From contig CAJTDE010000002.1 of assembly GCA_910574835.1 (NCBI GenBank), forward strand, positions 1 through 64,000: 64,000 nt of DNA. Direction: 5' to 3'. Made by a program: the position numbers and the translations under genes. The stretch is from Clostridia bacterium (GTDB lineage Bacteria > Bacillota > Clostridia > Lachnospirales > Lachnospiraceae). Below, one piece after another: positions 53,703-63,761 of this stretch; position 1 is the first letter of the stretch; each line of letters begins with the position of its first letter. Below the pieces are notes generated by a model. That model saw only the letters and a list, made by a program, of their open reading frames with translations, was not told the DNA's origin and did not search any database.

Positions 53703-55802
53703 TTATTTCTCTTTGTTTTCCTTTAAATCCTTCATACTGAAGCTCAGACGCCCCATCTTATCTTTGCCGAGGCATACAACCTTCACCACATCGCCCAGGG
53801 TGAGCACATCCTCCACATGGTTGATTCTCTGCTTTGCAATCTTGGAAATATGAACCATGCCTTCCTTGCCCGGTGCAAACTCCAGGAACGCGCCGAACTC
53901 TTTGATGCTGACTACCTTACCGGTGAGCACCATACCCTCCTCAAAATCAGTTACAATGATCTTGATAAGCTCTACGGCCTTATCCATGCCCGCCTGATCC
54001 GTACCGCATACGGATACGGCGCCGTCGTCGTCGATGTCAATCTTCACACCAGTCTGCTCAATAATGGTGTTGATGGTCTTTCCTCTCTGGCCTACCACAT
54101 CGCCGATCTTCTGAGGATCGATCTGAATCTGAATAATCTTCGGCGCATAAGGTCCGACCTCTGTTCTCGGCTCTGGGATGCAGGGCTTCATGCAGGTATC
54201 CATAATGAACATCCGCGCCTCACGGCATCTTGCAATGGCTCCCTCTACAATCGGGCGCGTCAGACCGTGAATCTTGATATCCATCTGAATCGCCGTGATA
54301 CCCTCGGTGGTTCCCGTTACCTTGAAGTCCATATCGCCGAAGAAGTCCTCCAGGCCCTGGATATCGGTCAGAAGTACATAATCATCATCCGTCTCCCCGG
54401 TTACCAGACCGCAGGAAATACCGGCTACCATCTTCTTAATGGGCACGCCTGCAGCCATCAGTGACATACAGGAAGCACAGGTGGAAGCCATCGAGGTAGA
54501 TCCGTTGGACTCAAAGGTCTCGGATACGGTACGGATGGCATAGGGGAACTCCTCCTCGCTGGGAAGCACAGGCAGAAGCGCGCGCTCCGCCAAAGCTCCG
54601 TGACCAATCTCCCGGCGTCCCGGTCCCCGGCTCGGCTTTGTCTCGCCTACGGAATAGCTGGGGAAATTATAGTGGTGCATATAGCGCTTGCTTGTCTCAT
54701 TTTCATCCAGACCGTCCAGTCTCTGGGCCTCGGATAAGGGAGCCAGGGTACAGATGTTGCAGATCTGGGTCTGTCCTCTGGTAAACATAGCGGAGCCGTG
54801 CACTCTCGGAATCAGATCCACCTCAGCTGCAAGGGGACGAATCTGGGTAATCTCACGGCCGTCGGGACGCTTGTGATCCTTTAAGATCATTTTGCGGACA
54901 GTCTTCTTCTGGTACTGGTAAATGGCCTCGCCGAGAACCTCAAGCCACTCTTCCTTGTCTGCGAATGCCTCCTCCAGCTTTGCGGTGATCTGGCGGATAT
55001 TTTCCTCTCTCACCTGCTTCTCGTCGGTAAATACGGCCTTCTCCATCTCCTCCGGGGGAACCTGCTCCTTAATGGCGGCAAAAAGCTCCTCGGGAACGGC
55101 GCAGCTTGTGTAAGTATGCTTTTCCTTGCCGCACTCGGCTACAATCTTGTCAATAAAAGCAATAACCTGCTGATTGACCTCATGAGCCATATAGATTGCC
55201 TCAATCATTCTGGCCTCGGGAATCTCATTTGCTCCGGCCTCGATCATGATTACTTTTTCTCTGGTGGACGCCACGGTCAGCTTAAGGTCGGATACCTTAT
55301 ACTGGCTCTGGCCCGGATTGACAATAAATTCTCCGTCGATCATTCCGATCTGGGTCATGGCGCAGGGTCCGGCAAAGGGAATGTCGGAAACGGCCGTTGC
55401 AATGGCGGAACCCAGCATAGCGGTCAGCTCGGGGCTGCAGGCGGGATCTACGGAAAGCACCAGGTTGTTCAGGGTTACGTCGTTGCGGTAATCCTTGGGG
55501 AACAGGGGGCGCATGGGGCGGTCGATTACGCGGGAGGTTAATACGGCATTTTCCGATGCCTTGCCCTCTCTCTTGTTGAATCCGCCGGGGATCTTGCCTA
55601 CGGAATACAATTTCTCCTCATACTCTACGCTTAAGGGGAAGAAATCAATGCCTTCTCTTGGTTTGTCGGATGCTGTCGCTGTGGACAGTACGGTAGTTTC
55701 GCCGTAATGCATAAATGCGGCTCCGCTTGCCTGTTTTGCCACTCTGCCGATGTCAACGGTCAGTGTACGGCCGGCAAGCTCCATAGAATAACTCTTGTAC
55801 AT
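53703..55802 (-). CDS. pnp: Polynucleotide phosphorylase
   Basis: 699 residues with two RNase PH domains (GETTVLSTATAS near the start; GQTQICNICTLAPLSEAQRL in the second), a KH domain (VVGQRGKTINTIIEQTGVKIDIDDDG) and an S1 domain at the C-terminus. It degrades RNA 3' to 5' using phosphate. rpsO lies upstream, the standard order. A long imperfect hairpin lies in the leader. Confidence 0.97.
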   Translation of the reverse strand: MYKSYSMELAGRTLTVDIGRVAKQASGAAFMHYGETTVLSTATASDKPREGIDFFPLSVEYEEKLYSVGKIPGGFNKREGKASENAVLTSRVIDRPMRPLFPKDYRNDVTLNNLVLSVDPACSPELTAMLGSAIATAVSDIPFAGPCAMTQIGMIDGEFIVNPGQSQYKVSDLKLTVASTREKVIMIEAGANEIPEARMIEAIYMAHEVNQQVIAFIDKIVAECGKEKHTYTSCAVPEELFAAIKEQVPPEEMEKAVFTDEKQVREENIRQITAKLEEAFADKEEWLEVLGEAIYQYQKKTVRKMILKDHKRPDGREITQIRPLAAEVDLIPRVHGSAMFTRGQTQICNICTLAPLSEAQRLDGLDENETSKRYMHHYNFPSYSVGETKPSRGPGRREIGHGALAERALLPVLPSEEEFPYAIRTVSETFESNGSTSMASTCASCMSLMAAGVPIKKMVAGISCGLVTGETDDDYVLLTDIQGLEDFFGDMDFKVTGTTEGITAIQMDIKIHGLTRPIVEGAIARCREARMFIMDTCMKPCIPEPRTEVGPYAPKIIQIQIDPQKIGDVVGQRGKTINTIIEQTGVKIDIDDDGAVSVCGTDQAGMDKAVELIKIIVTDFEEGMVLTGKVVSIKEFGAFLEFAPGKEGMVHISKIAKQRINHVEDVLTLGDVVKVVCLGKDKMGRLSFSMKDLKENKEK

Positions 55803-55883
55803 GGGTAATCTCCTTTTGTTTTTCTTGCTTTTTCTGGTTCAGGAGAATTTTTTCGGTCATGATCCGTTTTCCGGGCCTTGACC

Positions 55884-55942
55884 CCGAAACTACTGATCTG
55901 TATAGGAAAGGAAGGCTGTCCTATATACATCAGTGGTCTCGG
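55884..55942 (-). promoter_or_regulatory. Stem-loop in the pnp leader
   Basis: A ~24-bp imperfect stem (ACTACTGATCTGTATAGGA with its partner at the other side) lies about 80 nt before the pnp start. In enterobacteria a similar leader hairpin is cut by RNase III for autoregulation; whether that applies here is inference. Confidence 0.5.
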
Positions 55943-55987
55943 TTCCGTTCTCCTGTGGGGTTGATAGGTTTACATAAACATAAATGA

Positions 55988-56009
55988 GGGCGGAAGTGTT
56001 CCTCCGCCC
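55988..56009 (-). terminator. Hairpin after rpsO
   Basis: A GGGCGGA(G)G/(C)TTCCGCCC stem follows the rpsO stop by about 10 nt. No strong T run, so it may be an attenuator that lets some transcription reach pnp. Confidence 0.5.
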
Positions 56010-56018
56010 CTGTTAAGC

Positions 56019-56285
56019 TTATTTTCTGAGTCCAAGTCTCTCAATCAGACTACGATAACGTGTGATATCGGTTCTCTTCAGATAAGCCAGCATATTACGC
56101 CTCTGGCCAACCATCTTTAAGAGTCCTCTTCTGGAATGATGATCCTTGGGATTCTCTTTCAGATGCTCGGTTAATTCCTGGATACGTGCGGTCAGGATTG
56201 CCACCTGTACCTCGGGTGATCCGGTGTCACCTGGCTTTAAGCCGTACTCGGCAATAATTGCCTGCTTTTTTTCTTTTGCGATCAT
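56019..56285 (-). CDS. rpsO: 30S ribosomal protein S15
   Basis: 88 residues from the start at 56285 ([32 protein letters not shown]), with AGGAGG upstream; the longer in-frame start is rejected. [15 protein letters not shown] is the S15 signature that contacts 16S rRNA. It precedes pnp as in most bacteria. Confidence 0.97.
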   Translation of the reverse strand: MIAKEKKQAIIAEYGLKPGDTGSPEVQVAILTARIQELTEHLKENPKDHHSRRGLLKMVGQRRNMLAYLKRTDITRYRSLIERLGLRK

Positions 56286-56411
56286 GTTGACTGCCTCCTT
56301 TTTTTCATAAGCCATGTATCAAGTAAGGGTCGGAGTGTCCGGTTACTGAATACTGGCAGATTTTGTACCTTTTAGACTTTACCATACCTTTTTAGTTGTG
56401 TCAAGAGCGCT

Positions 56412-59400
56412 TTAACTTTTACAGGCCGGATACGACAGCTGTTCCTGGCTGGATGCCGTAGCCTTCGTAAGCTGCAATACAATTTCGCTGAAATACCGCG
56501 GGCTTACCTGATCCAGCTTGTATTGGTTTTCTTTTTTTATGGTATCGTAAACGTAGCTGCCTCTTTTTACGGTGCGGGCGCGGTAGAAGGCCGCGCCGTA
56601 TACGGTTACTTCGTCGTTTTCATCCCCTACGTAGCTTCCGGAAAATTCCAGCTCCACACCCACGTCGCCGTCCTCGCGGTAGAAGGTGTAATAAACACCG
56701 GCGTCCTGGACGGAACCGCGGTACCAGCCCATGCCCTGGAGCTTGCCGGAGAGGGACAGTCCGTTCAGAAGCTTGCCGCCGAAGCGGGTCAGCTCGGCTG
56801 TTCCGTTTTCTTCTTCTGTGATTCGGTAAACGGCACGCTCCAACTGCTCGATGGGCTGTACAATCTCATAATCGGAAAGCTGTTCCTTCCAGACGGACAG
56901 ATCTTCTTCGGACAGCTCAATGGGGTGTACCAGGCCGATCTGTGTGTCCGAGGGAAGGTCAAATTCTTCCTCGTCCTTTGTGTTGAAGCTGCCGTCCTCC
57001 ATATAGCGGAAGGTGTCTTTTAATTCTCCGTTCTCATAGGTTCCCCAGATAAGGCCGATGGCAAACTGATGCATAACCGGGTTTTTCACAAACAGCTCTT
57101 CCCATGCGGCGCAGTTCCAGAGGCGTTCTGCGGTTAATGCCTGCTCCAGACGCATTTTCTGGTTGGTTATGACGGTTTTCAGCTGCTTTTTCATCTGCTT
57201 AAATTCAGCATAAGCGGCCGCGGCCTTTTCTTCGTCGTCCCGCTTTCCGGGGGCCGGAAGGTTTTTCAGCTTTTTCTCGGATTCGCCGAAAATCTCAAGC
57301 TCCAGGGCCGGGGTCAGATAGACGCTGAAGGAGCGCGTTCCGTAGTCAAAGGTCCGCTTTAAGCTCTCGTCAAAGCCCAGGTTGGGTACAATCCGATCCT
57401 CCAGCTCCGCCCTTGTGATTCCCAGCTCGGAGGCTGCGTATTCCAGGGCCTCGCCTGCCGCTGTCTTTACCTGGCGGAATTTGAATTTCCGAGATATCTG
57501 ATCTACGTACAGAAGGGCTTCGGAGCTTCCGTTGAGGGCCAGCGCTTTTACGGCTTCGGCGGCAAGGGCGCCTCTGGAATGTTGGGGCCATTCCTGGATC
57601 TGATGGCGGAAGATATCAACGATTCCGGTTCCGCCGTGGACGGACGCTGCGTAGAGTACCCATTTTTTCTTGGCCTCGGCGCCTGTTTCCAGCCATTTGT
57701 TGAACAGCTCCGCTGCATAAGCGCCAAGCTCGGAAGGCTCCAGTTCGGAGGCCAGGGTTACGGCCTCGGGGCTTAGGCCGGGTGTGGTGCGGTCCGCATA
57801 GGCTGTGAGTATGGCCTGGAGATATTCCTCCTCAGCGTCGCTGCCGTCTTTTTTATGTACGGCAGGAAATGGCGTCTCATAAGCCCAGGCTACTTTTCGC
57901 TTTTTGCCGCCTTTCAGGATTTCTTTTACCAGATCGCCGGAGGTTTTTTGACCTCCGCTCTCCGCCTGAGCCTCCGGCTTGATGCCCAGACAGTCGGAAA
58001 GGAGTTCCTTCAGCTTTTTGCTCTTTTCTGTCTCCAGGGCCTTTGTAAAGATTTCCCGGTAGGCTTCTGCGCCCCAGAATTTCAGGACACGGATGGCAAG
58101 CTCGCGCTCCTGGGATTTTTTTGAGGTTATCATTGTCAGCATTTCCGGCTCCCATTCCCTGTGAGCGGTGCAGATGGTTACGAGCTGCTCACGGACCTGC
58201 TTGGAGCTGTCAAGGGCGGAGGCCAGTATCACTTCTTTTTCTTCCTGCCAGAAGGTATCCAGGGCGAGGATGCAGATGCAGCGGCCGACGGAGGTGCTGT
58301 CCTTTGCGGCGTCCCGAAGCTCCTGGGCGTGATCCTTCCATCGGGAGGATAAAATCCGGGCAGCTGTGTCCAGAACCAGATTTTTGTCCCGCTCCTGGTA
58401 GCAGGAGTTGTAAATGCCCTCTATGGCGTCGGCCTGGTAACGGATGGGAAGCTCCTCTTTTTCAAAAAGCTCTACTAAATCCTCCATTTCCCTGCGAAAC
58501 TGCTCCGAATTGGTTTTGCTTCCCCGGATGGAACTGAAGAAATAGCCTGTGAAATAGGCTCCCTGCATACGAAAAGCCTCCAAAATTACGCCTCTGCGGA
58601 AGAGACGTCCCTTATTTCTCCGTAAGCCCTGTAATTTCTGGAAGCGCTGATAGTAGTAGCTCTGGCTGCCTCTCCAGTTATTGACAAAGGGGTAGAGGGT
58701 GTCGATGGAGGCTTCTCCCAGAAGGTACGCCTTGGCCTCTGCCTGGCCGGTGGTAATGTTTGTCACAAGCTCGGCGGCAAGCTGGTGCTGATATTTATCC
58801 GCATGCTTTGACTGGATCTCCTGGTAAAGTCCCGGATTTGCCTTTTTGATGTGATCCAGGATGCGCTGATATTCGTCGGTGGTGGCAGCGTGTTCCGCTG
58901 CGCTGCGCACGGACTCAGGATGCCGGACTGCCATGCGTGCCATTCCCTGTTCCTCGTCATTTGCCGCGTACCACTGAATCAGGGCTTCGGGCTTCACGGG
59001 AATCAGATTTTCCAACTGTTCCAGGTGCTTATGGAACCAGGAATTTTTGCCGTTTACAATTCCTGTCATTTCTCTTCCTGCTTTGAGCACGGTGCGGATG
59101 GACAGGACGCCTGCTATCTGTAGGAAGGCGGCGAAGCACGGAGAATGTTCTATGGCGAAAAATGCCGTTCCCGAGAGAAGATGAACCATATATTCCATGT
59201 AGCTGCGGCCGTTTAACAGCTTTTGCAGATTTATGGGAAACGGCTGATCGATGGGGTGATTGCGCACATAGGTCCTAAGCTCTTCGATCTGGCTTTTTCC
59301 AAGATCATGCTTGATAAACATCTCGGGCAGGCTGTCTATGAGGTTATTTTCCAGAAATGCAACGGTCTTGGCCAGGGCTTCGTCGGATGCGGATGCATTT

Positions 59401-59978
59401 TTGGTGAAAAGCCCCAGGATGCCCCCGCTCTTTTTTGCCTCCGGTTTTTTGCAGTTTAAGTAGACGCCGGCCAGCAGGACCTTGGCGTTGTCGTAGCGGT
59501 GGTAGCAGAGATCTATGGCTCTTCTTAAAAGCTCCGGGTCCTTTCTTCCCTTTTCAAGCAGGGGCTTCATGCGTATGTAATTGAGGGAATAGGTGCTCCA
59601 GACGATGCCCTCCGCATACATGGCTGTTTCCTGCTCCGGAGTTAAATATTCCTTCACGGAGTCCAGGTTCCAGCCGTAGCGGTTAAAGAGGTAGTAGGCG
59701 GTGGAGCCTCCTATGGCGGACAGGAAGCAGACGTAGCGCTTAAGCTCTTCATGTTTGCTGCGCTTTCTCAGATGCTCTACGTAGTCGATGCTTTTCTGAC
59801 GCTTGTCGTCGGCGAGATCGGAAAAGTCCTGGCGCTCGGTTTCTCTTAGAAGCTCCGGCTTTTCCGGTGCGGAAATGTCCAGATATTGTTCCGCAAGGGG
59901 ACGGTTTTTTGGGGACAGCTTCAGGGCGTCCAGGGTGTCCATTTGTTTTTGGTAGTTTCTTTCTTCGCTTAGGTTCAT
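56412..59978 (-). CDS. DUF4132 protein (YehI/MolR-like)
   Basis: A 1188-residue protein, last in the operon. HEAT-like helices occupy the first ~850 residues. The C-terminal DUF4132 region includes KNPVMHQFAIGLIWGTYENG and LVHPIELSEEDL (about 1000-1080). E. coli YehI belongs to this family and stands beside YehL, YehM, YehP and YehQ. The biochemical role is unknown, though the set pairs with a MoxR ATPase and VWA protein. The ATG follows AAGGAG. Confidence 0.85.
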   Translation of the reverse strand: MNLSEERNYQKQMDTLDALKLSPKNRPLAEQYLDISAPEKPELLRETERQDFSDLADDKRQKSIDYVEHLRKRSKHEELKRYVCFLSAIGGSTAYYLFNRYGWNLDSVKEYLTPEQETAMYAEGIVWSTYSLNYIRMKPLLEKGRKDPELLRRAIDLCYHRYDNAKVLLAGVYLNCKKPEAKKSGGILGLFTKNASASDEALAKTVAFLENNLIDSLPEMFIKHDLGKSQIEELRTYVRNHPIDQPFPINLQKLLNGRSYMEYMVHLLSGTAFFAIEHSPCFAAFLQIAGVLSIRTVLKAGREMTGIVNGKNSWFHKHLEQLENLIPVKPEALIQWYAANDEEQGMARMAVRHPESVRSAAEHAATTDEYQRILDHIKKANPGLYQEIQSKHADKYQHQLAAELVTNITTGQAEAKAYLLGEASIDTLYPFVNNWRGSQSYYYQRFQKLQGLRRNKGRLFRRGVILEAFRMQGAYFTGYFFSSIRGSKTNSEQFRREMEDLVELFEKEELPIRYQADAIEGIYNSCYQERDKNLVLDTAARILSSRWKDHAQELRDAAKDSTSVGRCICILALDTFWQEEKEVILASALDSSKQVREQLVTICTAHREWEPEMLTMITSKKSQERELAIRVLKFWGAEAYREIFTKALETEKSKKLKELLSDCLGIKPEAQAESGGQKTSGDLVKEILKGGKKRKVAWAYETPFPAVHKKDGSDAEEEYLQAILTAYADRTTPGLSPEAVTLASELEPSELGAYAAELFNKWLETGAEAKKKWVLYAASVHGGTGIVDIFRHQIQEWPQHSRGALAAEAVKALALNGSSEALLYVDQISRKFKFRQVKTAAGEALEYAASELGITRAELEDRIVPNLGFDESLKRTFDYGTRSFSVYLTPALELEIFGESEKKLKNLPAPGKRDDEEKAAAAYAEFKQMKKQLKTVITNQKMRLEQALTAERLWNCAAWEELFVKNPVMHQFAIGLIWGTYENGELKDTFRYMEDGSFNTKDEEEFDLPSDTQIGLVHPIELSEEDLSVWKEQLSDYEIVQPIEQLERAVYRITEEENGTAELTRFGGKLLNGLSLSGKLQGMGWYRGSVQDAGVYYTFYREDGDVGVELEFSGSYVGDENDEVTVYGAAFYRARTVKRGSYVYDTIKKENQYKLDQVSPRYFSEIVLQLTKATASSQEQLSYPACKS

Positions 59979-60093
59979 GGTGTTCTCCTTTTATTTCATA
60001 TGCTTATCCACATTTTATTTTATAAGCCTGACCAATTTGCAGCCGTATCCGTTTACTCCAACTTTTTGGGCGGAGTGCGCTCTGGTATTGTAT

Positions 60094-60219
60094 GGCGTTT
60101 ATGTGGTTTGGTACTTATGTGCTTTGGTGTTCATGTGGTTTGGCGCTTATGTGCTTTGATGCTTATGTGCCTTGGCGTTTATTTGATTATGTTTATATGA
60201 TTTGGTGCTTATATGTTTT
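60094..60219. repeat. 16-nt tandem repeat between the SWIM and DUF4132 genes
   Basis: Eight imperfect units, consensus GGYGYTTATGTGSTTT (first six and last 16 nt, seventh 14 nt), lie in the 260-nt gap. The unit is not a multiple of three and no start or ribosome site fits, so it is non-coding. Origin by slippage is likely. Confidence 0.8.
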
Positions 60220-60241
60220 GCTCTTATTAGTTTTTGATATT

Positions 60242-62500
60242 TTAATCCGTCTCCTGCATCTCTAACAAGGCCCGATCCAGCGATGTCTTTTCCCGGCAGA
60301 GCTTCACATAAGTCATCAGATGTATCCAGGTCTTTAATACCGCCTCCATATCAAATTCCATCTGATGGCGTTTCCCGCCCAGGGCTTCTGCAAGAAATGT
60401 AAGGGCTTCCTCCGCTCCGTGGAGGCCAAGGGTTCCGCTTTCCTTTGCCAGACGTTTCAGATTCCCAAAGGTCTCCTCCTGGATGGAATTTAGACCGCTT
60501 TGAAACAGATCCCCAAGGGCCTGCCGGATTTCTGCCAAGAATCTCTCCATTCCCTGTACAATCTCCCGGTTAAAGCTTAAGTCTTTGGAAACCGGACTGC
60601 CTTCCGGCCCGCCTTGTTCGCCAAGATACTCCTCCAACTCTTCCTGGCTCCCAAAAAAGCGCTCTCTTCCAAACACCTCAATGGGATACAGGCACAGCTT
60701 TCCCTGTTCCAAGTAAGGGGCGCCGAAGAAAATCAAGGTCTGGTCCTTCTCCTTTTTCAGCCGTTCGTTCAAGCGCTCCAACACCTGAATGGTCAGCTTT
60801 TCCTCCTTGGAATAGGTTACGGCCACGGTAAGCTTACGGCCCTTTTGGTCCAAGATTTCCATAGAAAACCTCTGATGCACCGTGTCGAAACCGGACTCAC
60901 GGCAGCAGGAAGCCCCCACCAGGGCAAGGCGCTCTCCCTCATTCTTTCGCTCTTCTTCTCCAAAGCAGGCTAAAAGAAGCTGTTCGTAATCCCAGAAAAC
61001 TACATTCCGCACTTCCTCTCTCCTGAAATCCCGGACACCGGACACCTCGCTTTTTGTCTCCTGGCTCACAGACAGACGTCCGTCCCTGGCCGCTTTTGCA
61101 TGATCCAGGTAAAATTCCAGCTCCATCATCTGCTCTCTGCTGCAATTTAACCCCCAGGGCGCCTGAGCCTGCTCCGCTCTTCCCGGGGGACGCCTGCGCA
61201 CGCCTTCATAGAACACCGGCCGGGCATCTGTCCAGTTATAGAAAATACCCTTATCCGGCTCCAGGAAATAGTATATCTCCCCTTCGTAGCCCGTTTTACT
61301 GTGAAAGCTCCGGCTTCCCATTGCCATCAGGTGAAGCTTTGGAATGGGACGGTAAACTTCCCGAAAGCTTCCTGCCAATGTCCGCAGACGTTCCGGTTCT
61401 TTGGTTTCCTTTAGTTCCCCTGCTTTCCGGTATAGAGTCAATAGCTGCTCCAAAAGCTCCTCGGTCCGAAATGCCGCCGCCCGGTCAAAATACAGCCGGT
61501 ACTCGGAGGCTGTTTTCCGAAGGCCGGTTTCAAAGGCCGCTAAGCCGGCTCCGTGACTGATAACTGCCAAACGCTCCATACTCTCCGCAGCCTCCGGGGA
61601 CAAACGGGACAGCCCGGTCATAAGCTGCAGGCCGATTTCTTCCCGGATGGAGGAGGACGCCCGGTCAAGCTCTTTCCAATCCCATTCCTCCTGGCTCTCG
61701 CAGAGCTTTTCGAGCTGCTCTAAGGCGGCGGCATGTTTGTGAAGCTGAAAGAGCAGCACTGCCTGGGCCTTGTGAGGACAAAGCTCTTTGCTTTTGCAGG
61801 AGCAGGTGGAATATTCCAGAGGGCTTAAAAGCTTTACGGTGAAGGCCTCCCAGGGAACCTTGACGGTGATAACGGTTCCTTCCTGGAACTCGGGCTGTTC
61901 TCCTGACTTTAGATAATGAAGAAGCTCATTGTACCGCTTATTTCCGCAGGCGCGTTTCAGCTTTTGTAGAGGGTAAGTAAGAAGCTCCTGCTCTAAAGCC
62001 TGCGTTAATGCTGATTTGCCCGATTGGATTTCAGACGATTTTTCTTTTGATTCCGGTTCGGCCGATGTGTCGGATGTGTTTGATTTTTCCGGCGTGTTTA
62101 TTCCTTCTGACACGCCTGGTTTTTTCATTGTGCTTGGTTCTTCCGATGCATCCGGTTTTTCTGATGTATCTGACTTTACTTCTGCTTTTATACTCTCCGG
62201 CCCGGCCTCCTGCGGACTTGATTCCGCTGTATTTCTTTGGCTGTTTTTCAGATATAAAATTGCCGTGATAATGTGACGGCAGATGCTTCGCGAGGGGCAG
62301 GTGCAAGTACTTTCCCCCAGAGGCATACGAATTGTGCATACCGCTTCTTTTAAAGTCACCTCCGCCCCCGTTTCGCTCCAGACTGCCGCGGGAGCTTCCT
62401 GATCCAGGTCCTTATAAGCACGCTTTACCGTTCCTTTGTTACACAGTCCTGTGAGGTATTCGTCGTCTGCCTGTGTGAGCATTTGTTTTAAAGCTTCCAT
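60242..62500 (-). CDS. SWIM zinc-finger protein (YehQ-like)
   Basis: 752 residues from the ATG at 62500 (MEALKQMLTQADDEY), with GAGG upstream; a longer reading overlaps the VWA gene. A first SWIM motif (STCTCPSRSICRHI) and a second C-x-C-x6-C-x-H (STCSCKSKELCPHK) are present. A serine-, threonine- and lysine-rich repeat region (TSEKPDASEEPSTMKKPGVSEG) lies in between and looks like a flexible linker of degenerate repeats. Its family is found in yeh-type operons with unknown task, possibly nucleic acid binding. Confidence 0.8.
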   Translation of the reverse strand: MEALKQMLTQADDEYLTGLCNKGTVKRAYKDLDQEAPAAVWSETGAEVTLKEAVCTIRMPLGESTCTCPSRSICRHIITAILYLKNSQRNTAESSPQEAGPESIKAEVKSDTSEKPDASEEPSTMKKPGVSEGINTPEKSNTSDTSAEPESKEKSSEIQSGKSALTQALEQELLTYPLQKLKRACGNKRYNELLHYLKSGEQPEFQEGTVITVKVPWEAFTVKLLSPLEYSTCSCKSKELCPHKAQAVLLFQLHKHAAALEQLEKLCESQEEWDWKELDRASSSIREEIGLQLMTGLSRLSPEAAESMERLAVISHGAGLAAFETGLRKTASEYRLYFDRAAAFRTEELLEQLLTLYRKAGELKETKEPERLRTLAGSFREVYRPIPKLHLMAMGSRSFHSKTGYEGEIYYFLEPDKGIFYNWTDARPVFYEGVRRRPPGRAEQAQAPWGLNCSREQMMELEFYLDHAKAARDGRLSVSQETKSEVSGVRDFRREEVRNVVFWDYEQLLLACFGEEERKNEGERLALVGASCCRESGFDTVHQRFSMEILDQKGRKLTVAVTYSKEEKLTIQVLERLNERLKKEKDQTLIFFGAPYLEQGKLCLYPIEVFGRERFFGSQEELEEYLGEQGGPEGSPVSKDLSFNREIVQGMERFLAEIRQALGDLFQSGLNSIQEETFGNLKRLAKESGTLGLHGAEEALTFLAEALGGKRHQMEFDMEAVLKTWIHLMTYVKLCREKTSLDRALLEMQETD

Positions 62501-62579
62501 GTCTTTATCCTCTATTCCGTTTTTGCAAATAAAACATATCTCCGTATCCTCAATGGCCAAAGGGACATTTAGGAGATCA

Positions 62580-63713
62580 TCACTGCATAATCTTCCCCAT
62601 AAAATCCCCAAGCATCTCCGGTGTCATCGCTCCCACATGCGCCCCCAGATCTGCCAGCCTCTGTGCCGTATGGCGGTCGTAAACCGGATTGGCATCCCGA
62701 TCAAGGGCAGTAAGGCAGATAAGCTTTGCGCCGCTCTCTATGATATCCCGGCTCACACCGAGCAGGCCGGCCACGCTGCCGCCCTCGCAGAGATCCGACA
62801 CCAGAACAACCATCGTCCGATTGGGATTCTCAATCAGCCCTTCACAGTACTGCAAAGCCCCCGTAATATAAGTCCCGCCTCCAAGCTGAATACTCATCAG
62901 CGTTTCCACCGGGTCGTCCAGATGGGCGCTTAAATCCACCACCTGGGTATCAAAAATCACAAGCCGGGTGTCAAGCATAGGCAGCCGGGCAAAGATTCCC
63001 GCCATCACCGCGCTGTGAATCACAGAATCGAGCATGGAGCCGCTCTCGTCCACTGCTATCACGACCCGCCACTGGTTATATTTCCGGGTACGGCTGCTGA
63101 AATATACCTGCTCCAGTACCAGGCGTTTTTCCTCCGGGTCGTAATGGGAGAGATTCTTTCGGATGGTTTTGCGGATATCCAGATTCCGCATGGACTTTAC
63201 ATGACTTGGAGTATTCCGGTCCAGGCTTCCCAAAAGGGAACGGCGTATCTCCCGATTCAGCTTTTCCGCAATTTCCTCCGCCACCTTTTTTACAATCCGC
63301 CGGGCCGTATCCAGAACAGGCCCCTTCATCAGATGCTTAAGCTGCAAAATGGTTTTCAAAAGCTCCTGATTCGGCTCCAGCTTTTCCAAAACCTCCTTAT
63401 CCGTTAAAAGTTCCTGCATCTCATAGCGTTCCAGAGCATGGCGTTCCAATACCTCCACCGTTTCCTTGGGAAACAGACGGCGGATCTTCGTAATCCACCC
63501 TGCCGTAGTCAGCCGGCTTGCCCCTGTGCCCCCGTCACGGCGCACATCTTCACCGTACTCGCGGGAATAGAGAAAATCCAACGCTTCCTCCAAGTCCTGA
63601 CAGCCGATGCCGTTCTCCATCCCGCGAAAGCCCTCTCCTCCGAAAGAAATCTGGTCCTTGGCCTGACTTCCCAGGATCAGCCGCCAACGATTCAATTGTT
63701 TTCCATCGTTCAT
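62580..63713 (-). CDS. VWA domain protein (YehP-like)
   Basis: A 377-residue protein with an intact VWA metal-binding site: D-E-S-G-S (VDESGSML) and the downstream GGGTYITG threonine and VLVSDLCEGG. The N-terminal half is helical. VWA proteins act with MoxR-type ATPases to remodel complexes. It ends 80 nt before the chosen SWIM start. Upstream, an R2-like TTAAAATAGG element lies directly before its start. Confidence 0.85.
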   Translation of the reverse strand: MNDGKQLNRWRLILGSQAKDQISFGGEGFRGMENGIGCQDLEEALDFLYSREYGEDVRRDGGTGASRLTTAGWITKIRRLFPKETVEVLERHALERYEMQELLTDKEVLEKLEPNQELLKTILQLKHLMKGPVLDTARRIVKKVAEEIAEKLNREIRRSLLGSLDRNTPSHVKSMRNLDIRKTIRKNLSHYDPEEKRLVLEQVYFSSRTRKYNQWRVVIAVDESGSMLDSVIHSAVMAGIFARLPMLDTRLVIFDTQVVDLSAHLDDPVETLMSIQLGGGTYITGALQYCEGLIENPNRTMVVLVSDLCEGGSVAGLLGVSRDIIESGAKLICLTALDRDANPVYDRHTAQRLADLGAHVGAMTPEMLGDFMGKIMQ

Positions 63714-63761
63714 ATTCGTACCTATTTTAAGTTCCGTAGTTCTCCTTCCAGCACTCCTTTG

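Noticed and set aside
60094-60219. Tandem repeat as a CRISPR array
   Set aside because: Units are 16 nt and directly adjacent without spacers.
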